Of a stretch of DNA of 60,668 nt, positions 32,346-40,224 are shown in pieces. A model generated the notes under the pieces. That model made no database searches. It was given only the letters and a program-made list of their open reading frames with translations, and was not told where the DNA came from. The translations under genes were made by a program, and so were the position numbers. This DNA is from Verrucomicrobiota bacterium (GTDB lineage: Bacteria; Verrucomicrobiota; Verrucomicrobiia; Limisphaerales; J093). The stretch is taken from assembly GCA_029556615.1 (NCBI GenBank), contig JAKQDD010000122.1:1-60668 (forward strand), given 5' to 3'. Numbering within the stretch: the first letter of the stretch is position 1; every line of letters begins with the position of its first letter.

Positions 32346-35300
32346 CGGGTTCGCAGCTAGCGCCTGCGCCACGGCCTCCTGCGCGAGCTCGACGAAGAAG
32401 TTGGCCCCTGTGGAGTCGAAATCCGCGAGCCCTCCCGTCTCGTCCCCATCGACCATCTCGGCCGCCCGCATCTTGCGGGCGATGAGGCGCATCGCGACCT
32501 CCTGCATGGTGGCGCGATAGGCGAGGAAGACCACTCGGATCGGAGCCACCTGACCAAGCCGCCAGGAGCGGCGCACGGACTGTCGAAGGATGGGGACCGA
32601 GTACTCGGTCCCGTACTGGATGATCGTCTTGGCGAAGAGCAGGTCGAGGCCCGTCTCGACGAGACGGCCGTTGGTGAGCAGGACGTCGAACCCGCGCTTG
32701 CACGCCTTCTCCAGCCACTCCTCACGCTTCTCGGGGGACACGCTCGCGTCGAGCACTTCGACGCGGAATCCCTCAGCCTCTAGGGCCTCGCGGACACGCC
32801 CTCGCGCGTCCCTCTTGTGGGTCTGAGCGAAGAACACGAGGACCTGTCGTCCCGCCTGCTTCTCCTCCCGTACGATGCGCACGACCTCCGCGTCCTTGGG
32901 TTGCGGGGTGCGCGGGAAGGCGGGGGCGCTCGCCAGGAACTCCCGGCGGCCCGACTCCTCGTCGGTCCCCCAGATCTCCTCGGCCTGCTCGGGGCAGTCG
33001 GGGTAGCCAAGGCACGTCTGGAGGTACTGGCCGAGCACCTTGGGGTACTTGCGCATGACCTTCCGGACCTCCTTGGTGAGCTCAGCGATCGCCCGGAGGA
33101 TCGCTGGGTCGTGGTCGACGATCCTCACCTCCTCGTCATACGGGGGGAGGTCCTGACGAAGGTCCTTGAGCTTGACGAATATCGTGTAGGGCAACAGCAG
33201 GGGGACCATCGCGGGGTTCATCCCCGGGATCTCCCTGGTCCGTCCGCCCGATCGCTTCCCTCCTCGACGGGTCCCGTAGCGGGAGGTCGAAGACTTGAGG
33301 TCATAGCGTGTCTCGAAGAGCCCGAAGTGCTGCGAGAAGCGCGCGCAGTCCTTGAACCCGTAGCGCTTACGGAACGAGGGCTCCACCTTGTAGAGCAGGT
33401 AGAACAGGGAGCTCGCGCGCCCGCCGTACAGGGTGCCGGTCATCGCGAGGATCTTGTGCGCGCCGGCCGCGAGGTCCTGTACGGCCCGCGACTGGTCGGA
33501 CTCGGCACCAGCGAACTTGTGGCAGTTGGACACGAGGATCCCCTCGACGAAGTAGCAGTGCGTGTCCTCGACCTCCAGGTCGTAGACCCACTCCTCGTCG
33601 AGATTGACGGGTTCTACCGAGGTGACGCGGACGCCTCGGCATCCCGGATACGCATCAGGACGAGGTCGATGTTCGTCGTGACCTCCGAGTTCCAGAACCG
33701 CAGCACGGTCCACCCGAGCGCTTGGAGCATGCGACTCTTCCGTCGGTCCCGGTTGCGCTGCTTGCTCGTGTGGTGGGAGGCTCCGTCGCATTCCACCGCG
33801 ATCTTCAGGGTCGGATGAATGAGGTCCACTCGCGCCATTCGCCAGGATGGATCCATCGTCGGGATGCAGCCCTCCATCTCCCAGCCCAGACGGGCGTGCA
33901 GTAGCTTCTGCTCTGGTGTGAGGTATCCGTTCCCGCCCCTGCGACCGGAGAACGGAAGACCCTTTCGGGCTTCGCTCGTCTTCGCTCGGACCTCGGGACT
34001 TCTGTTGAGCTTCGTCATCCACTCCGACGACCGCTTCCTCGCCTCGGGCAGGCGCTGCGTTGTCCGCATGCGTTCCCGTGTCTGGGTGCGACGAGCGGGA
34101 TTGCGCGCCCAGGCCGCAAGCTGGGTACACGACCGACTGCAATAGCGCCGACCCCTCTTGCGTGCGGGAACCTGTTCCGTCTTCTGACACCACCCGCACG
34201 TCACAGGGAACCGACGCGTCGGACGCTTGGGTGTAGGTCTCGTCCGGCGACGAAGCTGCGCGCCGCAGATCGGGCTGCACGTCTTCTGCTCGCGCCTCGC
34301 CCGTCGCACGAACGGGAACTCGGACTTGCAAATAGGGCAAGCCTTGGTCGGCATCGTTGATCTCTATCAATACGTTTGTATTAGTGAGACACCGTGCCTT
34401 CCTGTAGTCAAGCTGGTCCTCCGTCCAGATCTTGTGGTCGTCGGTACAGACGATGGATCCCGTCTCATGTGAGACGCGCACCATGGGTTTGACCCTCGGC
34501 TTGCAAAGGGCACGCACGACTCGACGCAGCACGACCTGTCCGTCTCGTGTTCTCGACCACACGAGGTCACCGACCCGTATGTCCTTGATCGGGATGCGTC
34601 CTCTCGACGTACTTACTAGGCTGGCCCCAGGGAAACACTCGTCCACGACGAGCACGTACCGGCGCGCGTATCGCTGACTGATGTACTCGGCCAGCGGCCA
34701 GCGGGTCGATCCCTTGTCGTTCAGGGTCGTCACGGTCCAGAGGGGGGACCGGCAGCCGGCGCAGTACTGGTGGTTGTCGCGGTCGAACGCTGCGGCCGTG
34801 TAGCCCGTCGTTCGTCCGCACTGCGGGCAGGAAACGAGGCTCACGATCTGGCGCACCTGCTTGGTGATCGTCCTGCGCGCGTAGAAGGGAAGCGCGTCCA
34901 TCGCCTCGTGGTCCGGGACCTCACGCATCCACGTCCTGGTGCGCAGCACGAAGGCAGGCTCCCATCGTGTTCCGAGCTTGGCGATCTCCTTGGAGATCAC
35001 GAGGTAGCGAGCCGGCTTCGCCTCGGTTGACCGAAAGAATGCGTCCACGTCGGAGAGCTTCTTGCCCGCCACCGCAACGCCACGCTGGCCGGTGACCGCC
35101 TCGAACTCTCGGATCCACTTGCGTACCAGGTGCGCGGGACAGACCACGACGGTGCGGCGTGCCCCGTACAGCTCGACGGCGACGGCCGCCATCGAGGTGT
35201 TGTGGGTCACGATGTAGTCGTCGGTGACGTACAGGGAGTTACGGCTCGATACCCTGATGCACTGACACTCCTCGTCCCTCACGTAATCGACGTTCTCGAT

Positions 35301-37550
35301 CGAGCGGGAGGGCCCGTACTTTGTTCCAGGTGAGTAGGTAGCCAGTTTTCGCGCGAGGCGGAAGGGCTGGATGTCCGGGGGAAGCGTGATGTAGAGACGG
35401 TACGCCGTCTGACCCTGCCGTCTCTCCCCGTTGTAGACGTAGGTCGTCTCCTTGGGAGCCATGGTCACGACTCCCCCGAGGGATTGGGCGAGCTCGCGGA
35501 CGTGACGGGCGAGCTGGATCGAGACGGACGTGTACTCGACGCCTGTCCCTCTCTCGTTCGCGATACCTCCGTCGGTGTCGAGTAGTCCCTGGAGGAGCGC
35601 GACACGTACCTCGACGCTGTTGTACAGGTACAGGGGAGGCACGAACTTGTGCTCGCTGCGCTTCCCGAACAGATCCAACCGACGCAGCGCCCGCGTGACG
35701 GGGTTGCGTTGCCCCCTCTCCACGACGAGAGAGTAGTCGTAGGGTGAGTTTTTTACGGGCGCGATCGATACGTTCGGAGGCAGTAAGGGTTCGATGAGTC
35801 GCAGGATCTGCTGGTCTCCCGTAGAGAGGCGAACACTGCTCGTAAGCCCTCCGTCTCCAAGGAGTACGCCGAGCAGGTATGGGTCGAGGAGGACTGGAAC
35901 CTCCTCGAACTCTACGGGAGCCACCAACGGGATGAAGTGTTGTCGGTTGCCGTTCGCGTGGTGCAGGCGTTCGCGGATCTCCCTGAGCGGTAGCACGCGA
36001 GGGGCTTGGTCGCGCCACTTGCGCAGGGGCGTGTTGACGAGCCACAGGTGGTCGTCGCAGCACTCCGTCGAGGAACCGTCGCAGAACGTGACTCGGTAGA
36101 CGGGCTTGACGCCCTGCGGGAATACGCCCTCGATCGTCGCCGTTCCCCCGTCGGGATCGATGACCGAATCTCCGACGCGCAAGGCCCCCATGGTTCGCCA
36201 TCCCGTCGGAGTGAGCACCTTGGCGGTGAGCGGTTGGGCCTTCCCCGTCCCCATCTCTCCCGACAGGATGGCGGTCTTGTGGGGCTTGCGGGTCGGGCTC
36301 CCGCGCCACTGGAAGCAGACGGCGGCGGCGGCCTCCTTCTGGACCTGGAGGATCTCGGGCTGCGCGTGGCCGGGCAGAAGGCCGGGGGCGTGAAGCTGGA
36401 CGAGGCGGTTCGCATAGGGTGCGAGGTTCCCGTCGAACTCCGGCGTGTGGAGCTTGCGGGTGGCCTGCGCGAGGTCGGCGCCGTACTCCTGGAACCACGC
36501 GGCCGTCTTCTCCGGAGCGTCGCTCACGCGCCAGGCATCGAAGTCACCCGTGCGGAGGTCGAGCACGGCCAGTCGGGAGGCGACGCGCTCGCGGTCGACG
36601 ACCGTATCGTCTCCTCCTCCCGCCTTGTCCTCCTCGACGATCGTGTCGGTGACCTTCTCGCTCGACCCCTTGATGAGGTAGCACCCGCGAATCTCGGCCC
36701 CGTTGAGCGCCCCAGCGGCGAGGAGCATCGCCTGGTGGCCCGGCCTGGGGGGCATGAGGGGCCGCTCGATCTTGTTGCCCGCGTGTCCGACGAGTGCGTC
36801 CCACGTGGGGGTCGCGTAGGCCCCGGTGGGGGCGGGGCCCCACGCGGGAGCCAGGTCGAACGGGTTTATCCCGTGGAGTGCGAAGAAGTCTAGGGAGGTG
36901 GCGCTGACGTCGATAACCTCCCCGTGCTTCGTGTAGGGTTCGTCCCCGATGACGGGGATGTGCTCCGTGTTGATCGGGTTGGCGTAGCTGTAGCCGGAGG
37001 AGCGACGTGCCAGCACGACGACCTGGTCGAACTTCTCCCTCTCGGGGAGGGGGTAGTCGAACACGCGCGCGCCGTAGTAGCGCCCCTGCATGAACTCCTT
37101 GAACTTCGTGTTTCGCAGGATGGCGCGGGGCACGATGAGCACGAGGAGGCCGTTCGGCGCGAGGTGAACGGTCGCCGCCTGGAGGAACAGCACCTCCAGG
37201 CGCACCGAGTTTCCCTCTCCGTCCTGGCCCGCGTCGTACGGAGGGTTGCAGAACAGCACGTGGAAGCTCCCCTCGCTCGCGTGTAGCTGCGTGTAGCTGC
37301 CTCGCAGGCACTGTCGCATGCGGGGACGCGCGACTTCCGCACGCTCGGCGTCGAGCTCTACTCCGTACGCCTCGAATCCCCAGGCGGCGGCGAGCGCCGA
37401 GACCGCACGTCCTTCCCCCGCGCACACGTCGAGGATACGGCCCACCTGGCCCGCGGGTGCGCGCACGGTGATGGTACGCACGATCCGCGCGGTCACGTCG
37501 TCGGACGTGGGGTAGTAGAGCGCCTTGGCGATAGCGGCTAAGCGAGCCAT
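32334..37550 (-). CDS. Methyltransferase-SNF2 helicase precursor with two inteins
   Basis: 1,738 aa precursor; about 1,020 aa after removal of inteins at residues 438-784 and 972-1342. The N-terminus is a SAM methyltransferase (DVCAGEGRAV near 41, CNPPYDAG with NPPY at 102-105, N6-adenine type). The rest is an SF2/SNF2 helicase: Walker A SGEMGTGK|TS split by intein 1, Walker B VLVVDE|CHKF split by intein 2, then AMTGTLYGG, VLVFFAQTHK and motif VI RQSVRRSWRLGQ. The fusion recalls DarB-like antirestriction proteins. It may methylate and remodel phage DNA; nuclease motifs are absent outside the inteins. Confidence 0.88.
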   Translation of the reverse strand: MARLAAIAKALYYPTSDDVTARIVRTITVRAPAGQVGRILDVCAGEGRAVSALAAAWGFEAYGVELDAERAEVARPRMRQCLRGSYTQLHASEGSFHVLFCNPPYDAGQDGEGNSVRLEVLFLQAATVHLAPNGLLVLIVPRAILRNTKFKEFMQGRYYGARVFDYPLPEREKFDQVVVLARRSSGYSYANPINTEHIPVIGDEPYTKHGEVIDVSATSLDFFALHGINPFDLAPAWGPAPTGAYATPTWDALVGHAGNKIERPLMPPRPGHQAMLLAAGALNGAEIRGCYLIKGSSEKVTDTIVEEDKAGGGDDTVVDRERVASRLAVLDLRTGDFDAWRVSDAPEKTAAWFQEYGADLAQATRKLHTPEFDGNLAPYANRLVQLHAPGLLPGHAQPEILQVQKEAAAAVCFQWRGSPTRKPHKTAILSGEMGTGKAQPLTAKVLTPTGWRTMGALRVGDSVIDPDGGTATIEGVFPQGVKPVYRVTFCDGSSTECCDDHLWLVNTPLRKWRDQAPRVLPLREIRERLHHANGNRQHFIPLVAPVEFEEVPVLLDPYLLGVLLGDGGLTSSVRLSTGDQQILRLIEPLLPPNVSIAPVKNSPYDYSLVVERGQRNPVTRALRRLDLFGKRSEHKFVPPLYLYNSVEVRVALLQGLLDTDGGIANERGTGVEYTSVSIQLARHVRELAQSLGGVVTMAPKETTYVYNGERRQGQTAYRLYITLPPDIQPFRLARKLATYSPGTKYGPSRSIENVDYVRDEECQCIRVSSRNSLYVTDDYIVTHNTSMAAVAVELYGARRTVVVCPAHLVRKWIREFEAVTGQRGVAVAGKKLSDVDAFFRSTEAKPARYLVISKEIAKLGTRWEPAFVLRTRTWMREVPDHEAMDALPFYARRTITKQVRQIVSLVSCPQCGRTTGYTAAAFDRDNHQYCAGCRSPLWTVTTLNDKGSTRWPLAEYISQRYARRYVLVVDECFPGASLVSTSRGRIPIKDIRVGDLVWSRTRDGQVVLRRVVRALCKPRVKPMVRVSHETGSIVCTDDHKIWTEDQLDYRKARCLTNTNVLIEINDADQGLPYLQVRVPVRATGEARAEDVQPDLRRAASSPDETYTQASDASVPCDVRVVSEDGTGSRTQEGSALLQSVVYPACGLGAQSRSSHPDTGTHADNAAPARGEEAVVGVDDEAQQKSRGPSEDERSPKGSSVLRSQGRERIPHTRAEATARPSGLGDGGLHPDDGSILANGASGPHSSDPEDRGGMRRSLPPHEQAAQPGPTEESHAPSARVDRAAVLELGGHDEHRPRPDAYPGCRGVRVTSVEPVNLDEEWVYDLEVEDTHCYFVEGILVSNCHKFAGAESDQSRAVQDLAAGAHKILAMTGTLYGGRASSLFYLLYKVEPSFRKRYGFKDCARFSQHFGLFETRYDLKSSTSRYGTRRGGKRSGGRTREIPGMNPAMVPLLLPYTIFVKLKDLRQDLPPYDEEVRIVDHDPAILRAIAELTKEVRKVMRKYPKVLGQYLQTCLGYPDCPEQAEEIWGTDEESGRREFLASAPAFPRTPQPKDAEVVRIVREEKQAGRQVLVFFAQTHKRDARGRVREALEAEGFRVEVLDASVSPEKREEWLEKACKRGFDVLLTNGRLVETGLDLLFAKTIIQYGTEYSVPILRQSVRRSWRLGQVAPIRVVFLAYRATMQEVAMRLIARKMRAAEMVDGDETGGLADFDSTGANFFVELAQEAVAQALAANPSAP
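33525..34637 (-). other. Intein 2 (at the Walker B site), class 1
   Basis: 371 aa (precursor residues 972-1342). Begins with Cys1 (CFPGASLVSTSRG), has block B-like GSIVCTDDHKIW and ends EEWVYDLEVEDTHCYFVEG then ILVSN, followed by Cys+1 of CHKF. The last residues are SN instead of the usual HN. Splicing blocks total only ~125 residues; the ~247 residues between them have no domain in this frame because the DNA encodes another protein in the +1 frame. Confidence 0.85.
33614..34354 (-). CDS. EDxHD/Vsr-like homing endonuclease nested out of frame in intein 2
   Basis: 246 aa in the +1 frame relative to the surrounding intein. Two zinc-ribbon-like Cys clusters (CPICKSEF...CSPICG, CGWCQK...CSRSC) are followed by a NUMOD-like basic region and a Vsr/DUF559-type nuclease: RVDLIHPTLKIAVECDGASH then RRKSRMLQALGWTVLRFWN. 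It fills exactly the gap between the N- and C-terminal splicing blocks. Start ATG 34354 has no strong ribosome site; TAG stop overlaps the intein C-terminal coding. Resembles the endonucleases found between halves of fractured, split-intein genes. Confidence 0.82.
   Translation of the reverse strand: MPTKACPICKSEFPFVRRARREQKTCSPICGAQLRRRTRPTPKRPTRRFPVTCGWCQKTEQVPARKRGRRYCSRSCTQLAAWARNPARRTQTRERMRTTQRLPEARKRSSEWMTKLNRSPEVRAKTSEARKGLPFSGRRGGNGYLTPEQKLLHARLGWEMEGCIPTMDPSWRMARVDLIHPTLKIAVECDGASHHTSKQRNRDRRKSRMLQALGWTVLRFWNSEVTTNIDLVLMRIRDAEASASPR
35199..36239 (-). other. Intein 1 (at the Walker A site), Ala1, class 3-like, with LAGLIDADG nuclease
   Basis: 347 aa (precursor residues 438-784) inserted between GK and TS of the P-loop. 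It starts with Ala (AQPLTAKVLTPTGW) instead of Cys/Ser and ends IVTHN before Thr+1. Block B contains ECCDDHLW and block F CQCIRVSSRNSLYVTDD, giving the Trp, Cys and Thr expected of class 3 inteins. A dodecapeptide homing endonuclease is present (LLGVLLGDGGL and LLQGLLDTDGGI). Confidence 0.85.
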
Positions 37551-37557
37551 GTTGTCC

Positions 37558-38106
37558 TCACGACAGCGACCCGTCCTGGATCGCCTTCTTCACGATGGGT
37601 CCCCAAACGTCGGAGGACGCGTTGATGCGGTAGACGGGCAGCCCGTACCCTCCAAGTGCCTCGATGGTGTGGCCCTCACGACCGATCCTCCACAGCGTCT
37701 CTTGCCACTCGGGGCGGAACGGTATCGGGCACATGCGATTCAAGCGGTTGAAGAACAGCGTCTTCGCCTCCGACTCCTCTCCCGCGACCATGAACCAGGA
37801 CGAGAACGGCGACCACTGGTGGGTCATGGCGGGGTGGACCATCACGAGGTGAAGCAGGTCGACCCCCGTCGTAGTGGCTATCCGCATCATCCCCGGCTGC
37901 ACCATTACGGTGTGTCCACCGATGTCGAGGAGGCCGTCAACCTTCCGGTTGCCGTCGTGCACCTTGGCCCAGACGGCCCGCACGCTCACGGAGTCCCCAA
38001 ACAATGACAGCATCGCCACCACAGGGTGGTAGCCACTGCCGGGCATCACGCGGTACGAGTCCGCCCAGCAGGTGATCCCCCCGCTGTAGGGCTTTACGAC
38101 TAGCAT
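37558..38106 (-). CDS. Hypothetical protein
   Basis: 182 aa, alpha/beta, no recognised domain (LLDIGGHTVMVQPGMMRIAT in the middle). It ends 7 nt before the helicase precursor start, so both share a message from the upstream promoter. Confidence 0.65.
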   Translation of the reverse strand: MLVVKPYSGGITCWADSYRVMPGSGYHPVVAMLSLFGDSVSVRAVWAKVHDGNRKVDGLLDIGGHTVMVQPGMMRIATTTGVDLLHLVMVHPAMTHQWSPFSSWFMVAGEESEAKTLFFNRLNRMCPIPFRPEWQETLWRIGREGHTIEALGGYGLPVYRINASSDVWGPIVKKAIQDGSLS

Positions 38107-38143
38107 GCCTCCCTGTCGCGATGAGGTCGCGGTTCAGAGCTGA
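38107..38143 (-). promoter_or_regulatory. Leaderless promoter for the helicase operon
   Basis: TCAGCTCTGA on the minus strand (38134-38143), -10-like GCGACA, 27 nt to ATG 38106. Confidence 0.7.
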
Positions 38144-38174
38144 CGCACTACTCGGCTTCGGATTGTGTGTTTTT

Positions 38175-38211
38175 TCAGCTCTTTTCTCAGAAAACTATTT
38201 GACAGTATGCC
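38175..38211 (+). promoter_or_regulatory. Promoter of the tRNA cluster
   Basis: TCAGCTCTTT (38175-38184) with -10-like TTGACA (38199-38204); predicted start about 38212, upstream of a small ORF and the first tRNAs. AT-rich flank. Confidence 0.6.
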
Positions 38212-38250
38212 GAACAAGTGGTTACTTCATTCACACGTAGCGAGAACGCC

Positions 38251-38355
38251 ATGAACTCCTTCATCCACATCGAACAGCCAGAACCTACGACGGTCCCCGC
38301 GACCGATCGCGTGGACTCGCTCGATCAGGACCCCGAGGTGATGGCCTCCCGGTAG
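38251..38355 (+). CDS. Possible 34-aa peptide
   Basis: MNSFIHIEQPEPTTVPATD then RVDSLDQDPEVMASR, TAG stop. Acidic, between the cluster promoter and a terminator. GC-rich codon use fits the genome, but no strong ribosome site is seen. Confidence 0.4.
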   Translation: MNSFIHIEQPEPTTVPATDRVDSLDQDPEVMASR

Positions 38356-38386
38356 ACGGTACGCTACATACGCACCGCCACCGAGA

Positions 38387-38424
38387 GGCCGGGACTTCGA
38401 GAGGAGTCCCGGCCTTTCTCGTTT
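38387..38424 (+). terminator. Rho-independent terminator
   Basis: Stem GGCCGGGACT / AGTCCCGGCC (10 bp, 8-nt loop) followed by TTTCTCGTTT. It ends just before the first tRNA, so tRNA expression requires readthrough or another start. Confidence 0.75.
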
Positions 38425-38428
38425 ATGC

Positions 38429-38504
38429 GGTCCCATCGGCCAATGGTCAAGCCGCCGGCCTCTCAAGTCGGAAATGGCGGGTTCAAGTCCCCCTGGGATC
38501 ACCA
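38429..38504 (+). tRNA. tRNA-Glu (CUC)
   Basis: Acceptor GGTCCCA/TGGGATC, D-arm GGC/GCC, anticodon stem CCGGC/GTCGG with loop CTCTCAA (anticodon CTC), T-loop TTCAAGT, encoded CCA. Reads GAG, a codon common in this GC-rich genome. One T-stem mismatch. Confidence 0.85.
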
Positions 38505-38505
38505 C

Positions 38506-38576
38506 ACCCTGTTCGTCCAGCGGCAGGACGCCGGCTTTTCGCTCCGGAAAGGAGGGTTCAACTCCCTCACAGGGTA
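38506..38576 (+). tRNA. tRNA-Glu (UUC), CCA not encoded
   Basis: Acceptor ACCCTGT/ACAGGGT, D-stem GTCC/GGAC, T-arm GAGGG-TTCAACT-CCCTC. Anticodon loop TTTTCGC gives TTC, closed by a C-T mismatch at the base of the loop. Begins 2 nt after the previous tRNA. Confidence 0.7.
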
Positions 38577-38585
38577 CATAATTAT

Positions 38586-38660
38586 GCCTCGTGATGCGAC
38601 GGGTGTCGCAGTCCGACTGTCTATCGGATGAGAGGGGTTCAAGTCCCCTACGAGGCGCCA
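38586..38660 (+). tRNA. tRNA-Asp (GUC)
   Basis: Acceptor GCCTCGT/ACGAGGC, D-stem TGCG/CGCA, anticodon stem TCCGA/TCGGA with loop CTGTCTA (GTC), T-arm AGGGG-TTCAAGT-CCCCT, discriminator G, CCA encoded. Confidence 0.9.
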
Positions 38661-38680
38661 GTCATGGTATACATGAACCC

Positions 38681-39316
38681 ATGACATTACCGATCGGTCT
38701 ACGAGAAGAAGCTGTTCGTCTCCGAGTCGAGGAGCGGCGTTCCAATAAGGAGATATGCACGAAGTTGAAGGTGTCGGCGGGAACCATGAGTTTTTGGCTA
38801 AAGGATCATCCGCTGGCCCCTGAAGAGAAACAAAGCAGGTGGAAGGAGAAGATGGAGGGCGGGGCTAGAAGACCTCGGGGTCCGCAGAAAATAAAAGATG
38901 TAGCAGGTCCATCTAAGCACTATGCGGTAGTGAAGGACTGTGAATTATCTAATTCACATAAGATGGCCATATCTGAGTCTGCTATTCTATTTCGATTAGC
39001 TCTACATGGCTACGCTGTAGCTACTCCTGTATTTGAAGGGACTAAGATTGATTGGCTCGTCAAAGTTCCGACGACAGGTCGGATCATTCAGGTTCAGGTG
39101 AAGACGGTTCGCAAGGGATCGATCAGTCTTCGTTGTGCGAACGGTCGAGGCAAGCTGAGACGCTACGTGGAGGGTGAGTTTGATGTCATTGTTGGGTATG
39201 ACCTGTTTTCTGATACGGCCTACGTGTACCTGGCCCGGGAGGTGATGCACCTGGGCTATGTTGCGGCAGCCTCCCAGGAGGCTGCCGAACGATGGGGTAA
39301 ACTTCTGGAAGTTTGA
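38681..39316 (+). CDS. HTH plus PD-(D/E)XK homing-type endonuclease
   Basis: 211 aa from MTLPIGLREEAVRLRVEERR. The N-terminus is a resolvase-like HTH (SNKEICTKLKVSAGTMSFWL). The C-terminus fits the group-I-intron-associated PD-(D/E)XK endonuclease family: ATPVFEGTKIDWLVKV then GRIIQVQVKTV, where D and QxK form the active site. Codon use and base composition are much more AT-rich than the rest of the window, marking recent transfer. It lies between tRNA-Asp and tRNA-Pro, with no intron evident. Probably a free-standing mobile endonuclease aimed at tRNA genes. Confidence 0.78.
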   Translation: MTLPIGLREEAVRLRVEERRSNKEICTKLKVSAGTMSFWLKDHPLAPEEKQSRWKEKMEGGARRPRGPQKIKDVAGPSKHYAVVKDCELSNSHKMAISESAILFRLALHGYAVATPVFEGTKIDWLVKVPTTGRIIQVQVKTVRKGSISLRCANGRGKLRRYVEGEFDVIVGYDLFSDTAYVYLAREVMHLGYVAAASQEAAERWGKLLEV

Positions 39317-39322
39317 ATTTCT

Positions 39323-39396
39323 CGGGGTGTGACGCAGCCTGGTAGCGTACTTGCTTTGGAGGCAAGGAGCCGGAGGTTCAAATCCTCTCACCCCGA
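39323..39396 (+). tRNA. tRNA-Pro (UGG)
   Basis: Acceptor CGGGGTG/CACCCCG, D-arm with GCAGCCTGGTAGCGT, anticodon stem CTTGC/GCAAG with loop TTTGGAG (TGG), T-arm GGAGG-TTCAAAT-CCTCT. Close to bacterial tRNA-Pro. CCA not encoded (ACT). Confidence 0.9.
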
Positions 39397-39433
39397 CTCA
39401 GGAAGAAAAAAGATCGCGGGATCGATACTTTTC

Positions 39434-39470
39434 TCAGCTCGGCCCCGTTCAGGGTATACGATAAGACTTC
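39434..39470 (+). promoter_or_regulatory. Promoter of the structured RNA
   Basis: TCAGCTCGGC at 39434-39443; predicted start about 39471 by the usual 27-nt spacing. No ORF follows. Confidence 0.6.
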
Positions 39471-40098
39471 ATAAACGGCGATGGCTGCACGCCGAAGCCC
39501 AAACACCAAACTCCTTCGGGAGGGAAGTGGATGGGACAAAGGGGCCACCAAACCTCAAGACCATTCGGGTTTGCTGTCGATCCGGCCCTTCCGCAAGGAG
39601 GGTGAAGTGGGCACCCCCCACAAGACAGCTTCCTGACAAACCCTGAGGTGCCCCATGCGCCACTAAACAGATTGCTCCCCCCTCGGAAGGCTCATACAAG
39701 CGTAGCTCATCAGGTAGAGCATCGGTCTAACTCACCGAGGGTAGCTGGTTCAACTCCAGTCCTTGATCCAAACGGGCCCCACACTCGGGGAGCAGTTTCA
39801 CCTTCGTAGGCCAGGTTCATGACCTGGCCAAACAGGGTCGGTACGCTAACCAAGCGGCTGCGGCTTCCACCGCAGCGATGCCAGCTGGACGCTGGCCCGT
39901 CCCCCTAAGACTCCGCCCTCGGCGGGACCTTACATGCGCGCCGTCGCAAGGCGGCACCTAATCTCCACCAAAACGGGGATACTTGGCTCATACCCAAGCA
40001 ACGACCATGTGAGGTCACCAAAGACGGTCCCGCCTCTCGCGGGGTCTGTCCTCTGACAACCGAATACCAGCTTCTTCTCCCCCTCGGGTCGATCCAAC
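39471..40098 (+). ncRNA. Candidate large structured RNA in the tRNA cluster
   Basis: About 630 nt without a coding frame of genome-like codon use but dense with perfect helices: CTCC-TTCG-GGAG, CCTTCC-GCAA-GGAGGG, GGGCACC (39609-39615) with GGTGCCC (39647-39653), GGCCAGG/CCTGGCC, CTGCGG/CCGCAG, GCCAGC/GCTGGC, GCCGTC-GCAA-GGCGGC, CTTGG/CCAAG, CCCGC/GCGGG. An 8-bp helix TGCTCCCC (39673-39680) with GGGGAGCA (39787-39794) encloses a tRNA-like element. Own promoter, downstream terminator. Its size and site recall GOLLD/ROOL-type phage RNAs, but no family match can be made by eye. Confidence 0.6.
39694..39770 (+). tRNA. tRNA-like element, anticodon AAC (Val?), bulged acceptor
   Basis: D-arm GCTC/GAGC, anticodon stem TCGGT/ACCGA with loop CTAACTC, T-arm GCTGG-TTCAACT-CCAGT. 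The 5' acceptor strand AT-A-CAAG-C-G matches 3' CCTTGAT only if two single bases bulge out, so it may be a degenerate tRNA or a tRNA-mimic domain of the surrounding RNA. Confidence 0.45.
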
Positions 40099-40173
40099 AT
40101 GCTTATCGCCCAGTGGTTGGGCATCTGTCTACGGAACAGACCTCGGCAGGTTCAATTCCTGCTAAGCGTACCA
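40099..40173 (+). tRNA. tRNA-Arg (ACG)
   Basis: Acceptor ATGCTTA/TAAGCGT (one T-G wobble), D-stem GCCC/GGGC, anticodon stem TCTGT/ACAGA with loop CTACGGA (ACG), T-arm GCAGG-TTCAATT-CCTGC, CCA encoded. Confidence 0.9.
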
Positions 40174-40224
40174 CCAAGGGTCGACACACTCGGGAGGAGA
40201 TCCCCATCGGCCGCAAGGCCGGTA

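Noticed and set aside
33614..34354. Out-of-frame endonuclease as a chance GC-rich shadow frame
   Set aside because: It contains coherent zinc-ribbon and Vsr-like motifs, while the main frame there has none, so it is the genuine coding frame of the segment.
38199..38230. Host-type sigma-70 promoter TTGACA with TACTTC downstream
   Set aside because: The TTGACA lies exactly at the -10 position of a phage-type promoter (TCAGCTCTTT 15 nt earlier), and the proposed host -10 is poor, so the phage reading is preferred.
39822..39842. Met-type anticodon arm GGCCAGG-TTCATGA-CCTGGCC
   Set aside because: No D-arm, T-arm or acceptor stem can be built around it; treated as a hairpin of the structured RNA.
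39990..40006. Second CAT-containing 7-nt loop CTTGG-CTCATAC-CCAAG
   Set aside because: Flanking helices do not form a cloverleaf and no T-loop consensus follows; not called as tRNA.
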